In this document: one piece after another, positions 18,416 to 29,300 of the stretch
How positions within the stretch are numbered: position 1 is the stretch's first letter
Layout: every line of letters starts with the position of its first letter
DNA from: Isochrysis galbana
Taxonomy: Eukaryota > Haptophyta > Isochrysidales > Isochrysidaceae
DNA length: 64,000 nt
Assembly (NCBI GenBank): GCA_018136815.1
Contig: CM030936.1
Span: 2,020,569 to 2,084,568 of the forward strand
Direction: 5' to 3'
Notes under the pieces: model-generated
Databases searched by the model: none
What the model was told of the DNA's origin: nothing
The model's input: the letters and a program-made list of their open reading frames with translations, nothing else
Translations under genes and position numbers: made by a program

Positions 18416-19476
18416 TGCTTCCGTCTTCAACCTAGGACTTCTCAACATCTGATCTCACGAACGGTCTGGTGCTGCCTCATTCATCATGGCTATGGTCGCA
18501 GAAGTCCCTAAAAGTACTAGGTTGCCGCCGGCCCCGTTCCAATGTGTTCAACCATGGAGTGCGGCGCTTGCCTTTTCAAGAAACCATCCCTCTTCGAATG
18601 GCAATCAAGGCCACATGGTCGATGGATGGGCTTGGGCCGGCTGCTTGGCAGTTGGGCCGACGCCCGTATATTTTCGTCCCACCATTGCGTGAATCTTGCA
18701 CAGTCAGCCTGCGCTTCAGTTGGATATGCCGGGATGAGGCGCCAGAGCAAAGGCTTGCAAGAGGAAGCAATGCTGAGGCTCTGCGTCTGAGAGGAGTAGA
18801 TGCAGCTTGCGCATGGATTGGACGAGCGAGCAACCTCTTGCTCGTATTGTGGGTTGTTGTAGATACCTCCTTGGCGCTGATGACTGAGCGAAATTGCCGG
18901 CCGGGCAGTGACCGCTGTCGCTAGGCATCGGTGCCCATTGAGTCACCTGTCCTTCGACGACGTCGTGCAACACCGTCATGAAGCGGCTCTTGAGGCGTGA
19001 CCACTCTTGAGAAGGAAGGCAGCCAAGTGGTTCCACTCGCTTACGCCTTGTAGTGTTGTACGCAATCGCCATGAGCCATTTGCAGCGGCGGCGGTGCGCA
19101 TGAATGTTGCCGCACGCCTCTTGAATATCGAAGAATTGCAAGACAAAGGTTAGCCTGAGTTTGGAGGTTGGAGCCGCTCTTCACCCTGACGTTGGGGTTC
19201 ATACATTGGGCCCTTGCAATGGGTACAAGTTGCTACTTGCCAACTGGCGAGCTAAGGTTGATTGGTGTCTTCTACTTGTCTGCCTGCGACACGAGGAAGC
19301 TGGTTCATGGTCTCGTGCCATTTATCTGTTGGTGTGGACCTGATGCGTGATGTGTGTGTCGGGGGGAAGGCAGGGAGGCGGCCGCACTGCAATTTCTGGG
19401 GAATACTTCACAGGGGTGATGGACCGCTGTGCACCGTGATCTATGATTGTAGGCTGCCAAGCAAGATGCAAGCTCG
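18416..19476. other. Intergenic region without a clear gene
   Basis: The best frame is on the minus strand at 19141-18716 (141 codons, MQFFDIQEACGNIHAHRRR, then WLMAIAYNTTRRKR). It has coding-like composition but no recognisable domain and no clear partner exon. It may be a gene remnant. Confidence 0.3.
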
Positions 19477-19979
19477 TAGCCCGGTCACGTACTCTTTTCA
19501 ACCACTCTTTTTCACCTCCCAGGGGTGTCCAAGGATTCCCCAGGGTCCCGCCCTCCCCCTACCTACCCCAGCATCTGCATCCCCCCTCCGACGAACCCCC
19601 TCCCGTCCCACACGAAAGACAATGGCGTCGGTGAGTGAGCCCCCCCTCCCTTGGCCCGGTCTATTTGGGGAGATTGAGGCGGGGAAGGAATCAGAGTGCT
19701 GAATGTCTCATACGTTCCCAGACGGGCACGCAAAACAAAACTAGCCCGGTCACTCACTCATTTTAACCACTATTTCCCACCTCCCCTGGGTGTCCAAGGA
19801 TTCCTTAGGGTCCCCCCCTACCTGCCCCGCCAACTCCCTCCCCCCTCCGAACGACCCCCTCCCGCCCCACGAAGGGCAATGGCGTCGGTGAGGGACCCCC
19901 CTCCCTTCCCCCGCGCGTGGCGGGCTATTTTGGGAGATTGGGGCGGGCGCTCACGGGAGGGAATCAGAGTGGTGAATGT
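19477..19979 (+). repeat. Direct tandem duplication, two ~230-bp units
   Basis: Unit 1 is 19477-19706 and unit 2 is 19742-19979. Both start TAGCCCGGTCAC, share GGTGTCCAAGGATTCC and an ATGGCGTCGGTGAG block, and end GGAATCAGAGTG.TGAATGT. In each unit ATGGCGTCG is followed by GTGAG, so it looks like a first exon with a donor site. A CAG acceptor at 20178 leads to a short frame (ECLDSIRPDAQGHGPIDVEK) that ends at another GTGAGT near 20300. This suggests a small spliced gene or gene fragment with a duplicated first exon; the product is unknown. Confidence 0.6.
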
Positions 19980-20775
19980 GGGGCGCATCACTATTAGAAA
20001 CGCGGAGCTTCCGCGACGTCCGATCGCCCGCGATCGGCCGAAGAATGGCCTGGAGGTGGTGGCCATGCAGAGCCCAGAGCTCTCGCGAGCAGGGTGGGGG
20101 GTGACTAGTAGGTCGCACGCTGGTTCTTGAGGGTCGCACACACTCGTACTAACCCGTCCTGGCCCCTCGCACCGCAGGAATGCCTCGATTCGATCCGGCC
20201 CGACGCCCAGGGCCACGGCCCGATTGACGTCGAGAAGCGCTCGCTTGGACGCCTGGAGGTGCAGCTCCTCATGTGGCCGTGCGGCGCGACGGCCCTAGTG
20301 AGTGACCGGGCTAACAAAACAACAACGCAGAAGGCAAAAGGCCTGCCGCCCGAACCCCACGCTCGCCAAACCAGGCCTTTCGTAGTGCACCAATAAAAAA
20401 TAATGTTAGTAGTATATCCTAGCCAACCCCACTAGCTAATTGGACATAACGTTTCAGTCCCGGAATCCCGCCATGCCTGACGGGCCAGGTGTCCGAGTGA
20501 TACCGTGGGGTGGGGGCGCACTGCCCCCTCCCCTCGATATTTGTCCGCGCTCCCCCCAGTGCACGCACCGACCCCGCGCACCCCAGTGCGTCCTCTCCTC
20601 GAGTCCACGCTGGAGGAAAACCCCTTTCGGGTAAAAACAACGCGGGGGGGGGCGGGCGGGGGGCACTCGTGGGATAGGAGCCCAGAAGCACTGATCTCTG
20701 CTCGCCGAAGCGAGTGGCCGCGGCAAGCAAGCCGCGGCCCTTCCCTCGTGGCTCTGGCGCCGCTGGACAATGACG

Positions 20776-20878
20776 CCCCGGCTGCCGCTCTCGCCCCGGC
20801 TGCCGCTCTCGCCCCGGCGGCCGCTCTCGCCCCGGCGGCCGCTCTCGCCCCGGCGGCCGCTCTCGCCCCGGCGGCCGC
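20776..20878 (+). repeat. 18-bp minisatellite, about 5.7 units
   Basis: Units of CCCCGGCKGCCGCTCTCG are repeated head to tail, with the first two differing at one base from the rest. Frames through it on either strand give simple AAALAP or PPGRER repeats and are not taken as genes. Confidence 0.85.
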
Positions 20879-20908
20879 AAGGCGGGAAGTGAGGGTAGCG
20901 GAAGGGAA
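20871..20908 (+). repeat. SINE-like repeat copy C, left part
   Basis: GGCCGCAAGGCGGGAAGT followed by GAGGGTAGCGGAAGGGAA. The repeat is cut here by a LINE and resumes at 23028, as shown by an intact relative at 47393-47538 with the same order. Confidence 0.7.
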
Positions 20909-21219
20909 AAAAAAATCTTCTTAAAAATTCCCGCTACATGTGCGGCATGAGGCAGCGTGCTAGTGAACCTCCCTACTACCCAACCCTAACCCCTATCAAC
21001 CCCTTTCCCCTTCCCCAGTTCCCTCTTTAGCGGAGAAGCTGGTTCCGGGGAGGCCGTGCGCGCTGCTTCGGCCAGGAGTCGGAGAGAAGGGGGCGGGAGA
21101 CTGTGGCTTATCTTGTGTTCTTACTTTGGTCGGGATACCTTCCTTGGAGTCCGCGCGATCCTGCTTTGATCTCTGCCAAGTTTCCTGCTAGTAAAATTGT
21201 TATCCATCCTAAGTCCATC

Positions 21220-22099
21220 CTAAGTGATGTTTCGTATATCCAATTCTCGCGCCGCATGCGAGAGGTCCTCCGACGTTTCGAGGTTGAAGTCTTTGTCCAC
21301 CGTGTAAAGAGGGCTTATCATCTTCTTTATATGTTTATTGCTCGGGGCGTGTAGCCCCATCTTCTCCCGTTGCCTCTTAAGCCTTTGGAAGAAGCCGGTT
21401 TTCGCCGTTACTAATAGGTGGTATCTAGTGAGAATTGCCCTAAGGATCGATCTAGCGGACCTACCATCCGCGTTGCCATATTGAATGTTGTAGAAGTCCG
21501 TAAGGATATACCTCCACGCCAGGATACCCAAGTATCCCGAGGAGGGGTGAGGCCTGTCCACTTAGGTAGCAAAAAGGACGTTGGGCTACTTCTGAGCCCG
21601 GCCTAAGATTAATCCCTATTAGACCCTCTATGAATTCGAAGACGGGCTCCGTCGCGATGCATACGGCTAAATGCGTGGAGCATTCGGGGGCTATACCGCA
21701 GAAGCGGCATGTCGGATCGCCCGCGAATCTGTTCGCCGTGGCTATTCTCCTGTATAGAATGTGTTTGAAGTACATGTACGAGTCCCTCGGGGTCAGAAAT
21801 TCGTACTTGTACAGCTGCGATATTTGCTTCCATTTTCCTGAGAGGGCCGGTAATCTTTTTTCCCATCGCAGTGTGGATTTCTGCTTCTTCGTTTTCCTCA
21901 TCGCGAGGAACGCCTTGGTGAGCGCCTTAACATTGATGTCTTCTAGCGTTTTACGAGCTTCTTTAAGCGTGTACTCTTGCGGAATCGGGTACGCTGTCTC
22001 GGCTGGCCCGTCGTATGCTCGTCCCCATTTCAGCGGAGTGTATAGCCCGTCCGGTACTGACCGCGGGTTGACCCGCTCGTGGATATGGGGCTCTCCCAT
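21220..22099 (-). pseudogene. LINE ORF2 C-terminal region with CCHC knuckle
   Basis: The first frame (22099-21461) holds FLTPRDSYMYFKHILYRRI, then CRFCGIAPECSTHLAVC, a CX2CX8HX3C knuckle at about residues 144-160 that is typical of the C-terminus of L1-type ORF2. A one-base shift at about 21530 moves the end to a second frame (GYLGILAWRYILTDFYNIQ) that stops at 21220. The same AWRYILTDFY segment closes the element at 62198-63312. Such C-terminal domains are thought to help bind element RNA. Confidence 0.75.
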
Positions 22100-22232
22100 A
22101 ACATTTAGCTTTACTGCGTGATAGTTGCCACCCCGGCGCAGATAGTAGTTATGTTCTTTGTCGGGACTCCTGAGAGTGCAGTTTGAATTTTGTCTCCGTA
22201 TGCGGCCTTGAATTGATCATGTGCGTCCTCAT

Positions 22233-23003
22233 CGACGTAGAAGATCCAAGCAAGGGCCTTTACGGCCCTTGTCCATTCCATCCGGAGTTGCGTCTAGGCC
22301 TTCCAGCCTAGAGAGGAGGAATTTCATGAAGGTAGCTCCATCTTCGCTTTTGATATCCTTCTTGTCGTCAGCTAGCTGAGCTAGCTGAATGAAAAAGGGG
22401 GTGTCTTCAGGCTCTTCCTCCTCATCAAGAGGGGGGGGAGCAAGTTGTGTGTTGTTGTTTACAATCGGCTTGGGATCTGATTGGGGATCGGCCCGCTTGC
22501 GCGATGGCTGCTGTAGCTGTGGGGCTGGTTGCTTCTAGGCTTGCTGCATTGGGGTCTTGCCCCCATGGGTCCCTTCTGGGCGGCTTCCGCGTAGGACTTT
22601 TGTGCAAGTGTTGGTTGTTGGTTGGAGGGCGCAAAAGCCCCCAAGATTGATTGTTGTGTCAAGTGCCCGCCCCCGAGGGGTGCACTGGTGGTAGGAGTTG
22701 CCACCATGGGGGTGGCAGCAGTGCTGCCAGCGCCCCCATGGGGAGTCCTTGGTTGGGTGGCGAGTCGAGGGAGGCCTGTGGAAGGGCATTGCCCTGGCTC
22801 TGGTCTGCACCAGGGAACAGGACTCTGCTTGTTCCCTGGCTGTGTGGCTGCTTGGGAGGCGAGGGAGGTGGCGCCATCTCGACGTCCTGATCGGGAGGGG
22901 CTGAGGGTTGCGAGCGCTTGGGCTCCGGCGGCTTGGGTCGGCCCCGTTGGGGCGTCGTGGCGGCGGGGGGCTGAGAGGTGGGAGCGGTCGGCGCGCGCTC
23001 CAT
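22233..23003 (-). pseudogene. LINE ORF1-like protein, frameshifted
   Basis: The chain begins MERAPTAPTSQPPAATTPQR and contains KPPEPKRSQPSAPPDQDVEM. It then changes frame twice to give AQKSYAEAAQKGPMGARPQ and DEEEEPEDTPFFIQLAQLAD, FLLSRLEGLDATPD. The last piece continues in a shifted frame as MEWTRAVKALAWIFYVDED up to a stop 35 bases before the ORF2 remnant. SYAEAA followed by a helical stretch is common in LINE ORF1 (gag-like) proteins. At least three frame changes make it non-functional as it stands. Confidence 0.55.
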
Positions 23004-23027
23004 CGCTAAAACTATAACAATAGTTTC

Positions 23028-23113
23028 GAGGGTAGCGGAAGGGAATGGGGCGTGGCTACAGCAGCGAATCCAAGTGCCACGCGCGAGGCGAGAATATTAA
23101 AAGTTTTCTTTTA
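23028..23113 (+). repeat. SINE-like repeat copy C, right part
   Basis: GAGGGTAGCGGAAGGGAA (the duplicated target) continues into TGGGGCGTGGCTACAGCAGC and AGGCGAGAATATTAAAAG, then a T-rich end. Together with 20871-20908 it rebuilds one repeat of about 125 bp. Confidence 0.7.
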
Positions 23114-23228
23114 GGATGAGCTCATAGTGGAAGGGGAGCACCGAATGGAAATTGGCCACGACTAGCACCAGCGCCATTGGGCAATAGATAACTCTCCGAC
23201 AGATCATCCCTGCCCGCCTACTCACCGC

Positions 23229-25292
23229 CTAGTCATCGTGCCGGGCGGCTGCCCTAGCACGTGGCCTCAAGTTCGGAGGCGGCATCGCCCAGGGTACGAG
23301 CGAGAGAAAAAATTGGAGGACGGGGTGCGTTTGAGCGCGTAGCTGCATGCGCTGCGAGCGAGGCACCACGAGCCGGCCGGGTGGCAACACCTCGCCGACG
23401 AGCTCAGGCAAGGGTCCGTCGGGGTCCGCCATAGCCGCAGCGAGGGCCTCTGCCGGTAGCTGCGCAGGTAGCGCGAGAGAAAAGTCCGAGGGGTCGGCCT
23501 CACCAAACTCATTGTGCTCATGCGCTCCCGCGAAGTACTCAACTTGGCGCACAGCAGTGCATTCTGTGGCAAGGGCGAGCGCTTGAGCATCTTCGCTTGC
23601 CAACCGGCTCAGCAGTGCCTCAGCAGTAGAGATCATCCAAGCCAACAGGGCCGGCCGACCTTTCCAAAAAGGGGCATGGCGAGTCACGTAGAGCCTAATT
23701 AGCGTGCCAAGCGTCGCGCCGCACTCCTCATCGTGCAAGGGGTGCGAACCAGCGAGGGCGTCCTCCCAAGCTTCTATCGTCAGCAGCGCCCGCGGCTTGT
23801 CGGGCGCCACCTCCCGTACAAGCATGGGCAGGATGGCGGGGAAGAGGAGCATCGCGCGACATAGCTGCGCGTCAGCTGCTGCCGACGTGCCAGTCAACGT
23901 TCCATCGGCATCACTGTCGAACCGCCTCCCAGCGCCAAGGTCCGACCATTTCTCCGAGGCGGAGTCGCCGGCCTCGAGCCGCATTGCCACGGCGATTGAA
24001 ATGGCGTATTGGGGATACAACGGAAGTCCATGGAACGGCAGGGATGGAGTAAATGCGAGAAGCCAGCGGGCCTCTCCCGCCATGAGGGCAAGGAAGTCCA
24101 GATGTAGCAGCATGTTCAACGGGTCGGCCTCAGGGTCCAGCGAGAAAAGGAGCCGTCCGAGCTCCAGAGCCGTGCGATGGCATCCGCACCGCGTTGAGGA
24201 CTGCATTTGGCGGAATATGGCCCGAAACAAAGGCCGATTGGCCTCTCGCGACCAGCGCACACGCGCGCTGCCATCGAGGAGTCGAGCGCGTATTTGTGGG
24301 TGGAACGCAGACTCACATGCGAAGAGCGCCTTTGAGATGCACTCCGATGCCAACTCGTTTTGCCCAGTGTACCTGCAGTAGTCCGCGAGACGCACAAGGC
24401 CGTCTACGTTGTACGGAGCCGCGGCAAGAATGCGCTGCAGTGCGTTAGGGTCTCCCATGGTCACGGCCATCTCCATTTCTAGTTGAGACTCCTTGTATGC
24501 GCGTGTCATGGAGAAGACGAAGTTCAGCGGCGAGCTGTTCCCCACAACATCAAGGCCGTGGACCGCTGTGGAGGAGGGTAGCGTTGTCTGTGTCTCAACA
24601 GCGTGACCTCGATCGATATCCATGCCGAGACCGCCACCAATTGGTGGCCATGTGTCGCGCGGCGCACCAAACATGTGGCGGCTAGGGATGCGGGAGCGAC
24701 CACATCTTCCTCCACCGGCTCCACCTCTACCCATGGCTTTGGCACGGCGCTGTTCGAGCCGATCAGCAGCTGCCAGTTTGCGCATTGTATCTTTACCAAA
24801 ACGCGCCCCCAGCTCGTTTGCCATGTCCAGATGCCTCGGGTCGAGCTGCCAGATGGCAGCCCCTTCAATCACAGCGGACTTACCTATGTCCTCCTCCGCA
24901 CAAGTGGCCGTCGTCGAAGAGCTCGCTTGGACCTGGGAGAGTACATCCACCTCTCCGTCGATGATAGGTGAGGCTTCCTGTATCCTCTCGGCTTCCTGCT
25001 GACCGCGACGTATGGGCCCGCACGATCCCGTCCCAGCAGCCAGCACCGATGCGCCGGCCGCCGCTTCCGGCTTGCTGCCTTCCACTTCTGCTTCGCTGCC
25101 TTCAACTTCTGCCTCAGTCTCATCGCTCGAGCTGCTGCTCTCCCCAACTTCGTCTGAGCTGCCGGCGAGCAGTGAGCAAAAGGCATTGCCTGCCTTTGGC
25201 TGGGATTGGTCGAGGTCGCTGGATTCGGAGTGCTCCTCGTGCGACTCCTCCAGCTGAGCTCTCACAGCACGCTTCACCATCCGCGAGGACAT
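23229..25292 (-). CDS. TCF25: TCF25 / Rqc1 homologue
   Basis: The chain from Met at 25292 has 687 residues. The frame is open to 25376, but MSSRMVKRAVRAQLEE matches the usual family start MS(S/R)RA.R. An acidic/Ser-rich N-terminal region is followed by the TCF25 helical-repeat domain from about residue 260: NFVFSMTRAYKESQLEMEMA, AAPYNVDGLVRLADYCRYTG, SKALFACESAFHPQ, GCHRTALELGRLLFSLDPEA and DPLNMLLHLDFLALMAGEAR. Later come AMLLFPAILPMLV and LIRLYVTRHAPFWKG. TCF25/Rqc1 belongs to the ribosome quality control complex, with listerin and NEMF, acting on stalled 60S subunits. No intron is needed. The assignment rests on the order and spacing of these blocks. Confidence 0.88.
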   Translation of the reverse strand: MSSRMVKRAVRAQLEESHEEHSESSDLDQSQPKAGNAFCSLLAGSSDEVGESSSSSDETEAEVEGSEAEVEGSKPEAAAGASVLAAGTGSCGPIRRGQQEAERIQEASPIIDGEVDVLSQVQASSSTTATCAEEDIGKSAVIEGAAIWQLDPRHLDMANELGARFGKDTMRKLAAADRLEQRRAKAMGRGGAGGGRCGRSRIPSRHMFGAPRDTWPPIGGGLGMDIDRGHAVETQTTLPSSTAVHGLDVVGNSSPLNFVFSMTRAYKESQLEMEMAVTMGDPNALQRILAAAPYNVDGLVRLADYCRYTGQNELASECISKALFACESAFHPQIRARLLDGSARVRWSREANRPLFRAIFRQMQSSTRCGCHRTALELGRLLFSLDPEADPLNMLLHLDFLALMAGEARWLLAFTPSLPFHGLPLYPQYAISIAVAMRLEAGDSASEKWSDLGAGRRFDSDADGTLTGTSAAADAQLCRAMLLFPAILPMLVREVAPDKPRALLTIEAWEDALAGSHPLHDEECGATLGTLIRLYVTRHAPFWKGRPALLAWMISTAEALLSRLASEDAQALALATECTAVRQVEYFAGAHEHNEFGEADPSDFSLALPAQLPAEALAAAMADPDGPLPELVGEVLPPGRLVVPRSQRMQLRAQTHPVLQFFLSLVPWAMPPPNLRPRARAAARHDD

Positions 25293-25379
25293 CGGAGGGA
25301 GAGGGGTCGTAGAAGCCAGCGGGAGGAAGGGATGTGTGTGGACGTGGCGGGCTATGAGGTGTGTGAGCGGAGGCAAGGC

Positions 25380-25640
25380 CTCGCCTGCTCTCCCTCTCTT
25401 GGCCTGACGAGAGGAACAAGCGAGGAGAGGGGAGAGGGGGGCGAGAGATTCGCGCCCCTCGCGCCGCGGGCGGGGGGGGGGGCAGGGAGACGGGGACGAG
25501 GGGTGGGGGCGGAGAGAGTGAGAGAAGGGGGCGGAGAGGGAGAAAGAGAGAGAGAGGAGGGGAGGGAGGGAAGGAGGGAGAGAGGGAGAGGGAGGGAGAG
25601 AGGAGAGGACGGAGACGAGCTCAAGCTGGTCCTCTAGAAG
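25380..25640. repeat. Purine-rich low-complexity tract upstream of TCF25
   Basis: A GGGAGA/GAGAGAG-rich plus strand from about 25430 to 25620. Frames through it encode only Glu/Gly/Arg repeats. It lies just upstream of the TCF25 start on the opposite strand and may be its promoter region. Confidence 0.6.
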
Positions 25641-26307
25641 GTGAATAAGACTACTATCTACATAGATAAAACCCCCTAGAAGGGGGCTGGGATTCGGGCC
25701 GAGGCGCCCCTACGGACTGAATTGTTTTGTGCTGGGCCATGTGTAGTAGACAGGCAGAGTAGAACAGTAGAACATGTAGAACCCCCACAGCATCCTAGCA
25801 CATGTGCATGAAGTTATGGGGAGATTTGAGGACGCGAACGCCGCCCTATAAACGGCGAAAAAAAAACCGACTTGGAGTACAATACTCGACACGACACCGG
25901 TGGCATACTGGAAACCTTCGTCTAGATCTCCCATCTGCCATCCCGTGGAAGGCTGAGGCTTAGGCTTAGGTTGGGGCACACTTAGTCCTGTGCCTTGGGT
26001 CTTAGTGCGGTCATGTGTGTGGTGGCTTGGCGTGTTGGTCCATGGCTTGTGGCAGTAGCGGCACTACTACTCAGTCCTTTCATTCTCGAGGGTACCATAA
26101 GCCCAGAACGCTCGACTGCCCCGGAGCCCCAGAATGCTCGCTCGAAGGCCGCCCCCCCCCCCCCCCCCCCACCGCCGCCGCCGCCGCCCCCGACCCAGAA
26201 GCCAGAGGGCACGAGATCTTCTCTCTTCAGGAAGCACCCCCCCCCCCCTCCCCCCCCCCCCCCCCCCCCCGGCATCAGACCCCGCTCTCCTCCGCGCCGC
26301 GCGCGCG
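25641..26307. other. Intergenic, with poly-C/CCG tracts before the ankyrin gene
   Basis: A minus-strand frame at 25979-25710 (89 codons, with a hydrophobic VVSSIVLQVGFFFAVYRAAF segment) has no further support. C-runs and CCG repeats lie at 26151-26190 and 26238-26272. The ATG at 26308 in GCGATGGCGGCG follows them. Confidence 0.4.
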
Positions 26308-29300
26308 ATGGCGGCGAGCTCCTCACCTGAGCTGCTCGACGAGGAGTCGAGCTTTATCTGGGCGATACGGTGCCTTGAAGTCGATGCTATTGAACAGATG
26401 CTACGAGAAGGTCCCGCAGCACGCTCTCCTCTCCACCCGCCCTCCGCACGGCCGCTCACGTGCACTGCTGGCTGGTGTCCACAGGCGTGACTCAAAGATT
26501 CCTCGACTGCGGACTGCACGAGGTGGCCACAGGCGACAGGGAGCTGCAGTCCCACCGTAGCGCCCGGTTGCAAATCGCCGAACGTCTTCTGCACTCTGGC
26601 GCCGACCCAGACAACCGGCAGCACGGCTGCGGCGGCACCCCACTCCATCATACCCTCGCGGGCGGCTATGTTGAGTTGGTCCGCTTCCTTCTCGACGCCC
26701 AGGCCGATATCAACGCGTCGAATCGGCAAGCTGCCATGCGCTTTATCTTGCGCGCTGCCCAACTGATGGCTGCCTGAAGCGATGTGTAAGGGCCACCTTA
26801 CAGACGGCACTCTTCGCATCCCTTGCAGGTATGGAGTACATCCTCTGCATATAGCCGTCAAGCGTGAGTACACAGACTGCATTGAGGCGTTGATGGCCCA
26901 TGATCTTCCTCCAGATAAGGTCAAAGAGGAGCTTGGGTGGGCCGTGCAACACGATCTCAGCAGTGCAGTCCAGTGTATGCTTAACCATGGCGCTCCCCAT
27001 GGCATACGCGTGCTGTGCCCTTGGACGTGTGGAACGCTCCGAGGTCGCAACTCGCGTGAGCATGGTGTGCCACTGGGATACTACGTTGTGATGCGCGGTT
27101 GGAGAATTCCCTCGATGGAGCAAATGCTCTCCAAAGGGTGGACTGATTTACAAGCCGCCGTCGCGGCTGGAGAGATCGAGAAAGCCCGGGTCCTTCTGCA
27201 GGGAGCAAATGATTCAAACTTGGGCGAAGCGTCTTTGCCATACAAGGTGGGTGGCCATGGCATCTAGAGCGAGGTCATGGGATGAGGCATGTTGTATTCA
27301 CGGATTTCGTCGCAAGTTTGACGGTTCGGACTACGTCCTATTAGCACATACGTACCCATTCATCGCTCTTGGCGATACATCCACTCAGCCCAATCACACC
27401 ACGACCCACCTTGTTTGGGGTTACAGTTACACATGATGCATTGTGCTCATACGGGCTTCCCTCGTGATCCTTTCGCTCTCCTACTCAGGCGACCCTTCTC
27501 CACCTCGCGGTATACTCGGGTGATCTGCCGATTCTCAACATGCTGCTTGAGCGAAAGTCTCCTGGCTTGCCTCCCTCAGCAGCTGACTGTTTCAAGCGAA
27601 CCGCTTTGTGCTATGCTGCGTGCAAGAAGGAGCCACAAATGATGACAACTCTTTTAGCACATGGGTGCGATGCCAACGTGCAGGACACGGACGGGCGAAC
27701 GGCGCTGCACACGGCCGCAGCGATGGGGCACGCTGACCTCATTCGATTACTGCTGTTCAACGATGCTGACGCGTCCGTGAGCGATGCGGACGGGAACACA
27801 CCCTTACACTATGCAGCGGTCGAATCTTGTTGTGACGCAATTAGTGAACTGCTGCGGTGGGACTCCGTGCGCCCGCTTCTTCTCTCCAAGAACTCATCTG
27901 GCATGACCCCGCTTCACATGGCAGCTTACTCGGGCGATCCACATGGCGTTGAACATCTGCTTGCAGCAGATCCTCGCGCAGTTAATTTGAGAGTCCCCGA
28001 CGAGGGCACTGCCGCGCATATGGCGTGCGAAAAGGGACACGTTGAGGTGTTGCGGGTACTGCTAAGGATGAGTGCTGATATTGAGGCTCAGGTTCACGAA
28101 GTAGAGGACCCGCGAACACCCCTGCACCTGGCGGCGGAGTATGCGCAAGAGGAGTGTGTCGCGTGTCTTCTCGAGAGCGGGGCCAACCCGCTTGCCGAGC
28201 TGCCTGCGTCCTTCCTGCAACAGTTCAAGAACTACCGATTTCTTGCGCAGTTGCTCCGGCGCTCATCGTGTCACGCCGCTGCACTTTCGCAGCACTTCAA
28301 GGATGAGGGCTGGAAAAAATGCGTCAAACTGCTCGATTCAGCGGCAGAGGCTGCCAAAAGTGGAGGTTGTGTCCCGATGGGGAACACTGGAAACGTGGAC
28401 GGTGCCAGCTCGCGTCGGGCAGCAACGTTACATGCAAGCACGGACAAGGCCAGGCTTTCTACTTTGGGCGCCGAACATGCGCATGGCAGCAAGGCTGAGA
28501 CAATGCAATCAGCTAAGCAAATCACGACTGGGGCTTCGAATTCCTCATGCACCTGCAAGCAATGTACCAGCTCCGAGTCGTGCTGGCCAAAGCCAGGGAC
28601 ATCAAAAAGAGCTATTACTCTCCCTGTTCACCACTGGTGGCAAACGCAGACGCACGTAGTGGTTCAGATACGATTGGGACAAGCGCTAAGCTTCGTTCAA
28701 ACCGATGGGGTGATTGCCACGTTCGATTCTCGAACCGCTCGGATCTCATTGCGAGATAGCCCGCCCAAGTCTCAGGGGCCGGTGGCAACGCGGTATGCTC
28801 TGAAACTGCGCCTTGCGCATCCCATTCTTGCTACCGGTTGCCATATTTATTTGTTTAGAGGAGAGCGCTTAGTCATTCACATGCGTAAGGTCACGTTGAA
28901 GTTGTGGCATGTAATTGAGCAACTACTTGATCATGGGACATCAAGCACATCCCCAACATCTTACTCTCAGAAAGAGAGCCACGAGAAGCACCGTGCTAAA
29001 GCGATGACAAAGGGGCACGTTCCGAGTTGTAAACAGGCAAGCAGTCTAGAACCTTCCAATGCTCGTGTTGAGCTTCTTGACCAAAAGCCCGCATCACAAC
29101 AAATGCCACCAAGTGTGCCAGCAGAGGCGACGCTGGAACTCACGGTGAAAGCACCCGTCGATAAGAAGGTGGCTCGCACGGCCACTACCGCTTCTCGAGG
29201 GAATCGCAGCTTACCGGCATCGCCCAAAGAGCAGACTGGGCCTTCCGATGTGCCTTCTTCATTTTCCGCGGCACTGGCCTCAAACACTGCCGCTGCTTTC

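Larger units (their letters stand above)
20909..23027 (-). mobile_element. Internally deleted LINE with 18-bp target-site duplication
   Basis: The direct repeat GAGGGTAGCGGAAGGGAA flanks the element at 20891-20908 and 23028-23045. Read on the minus strand, it starts one base before the hairpin AAACTAT-TGTT-ATAGTTT. It continues with ATGGAGCGCGCGCCGACCGC (start at 23003), an ORF1-like part and the C-terminal part of ORF2, and ends TTTTTAAGAAGA plus T9. Endonuclease and reverse transcriptase are missing. Because both ends are set by the duplication, this copy proves that the hairpin is the 5' terminus and the T-run the 3' terminus. The 3' UTR (20930-21215) holds a telomere-like GGGGTTAGGGTTGGG. 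Confidence 0.85.

Noticed and set aside
20419-20880. 153-codon minus-strand frame starting with PPGRER repeats
   Set aside because: Driven by an 18-bp minisatellite; no domain, no conserved continuation.
23704-25312. Long plus-strand frames (up to 225 codons) opposite TCF25
   Set aside because: GC-rich antisense shadows of a gene with clear family motifs.
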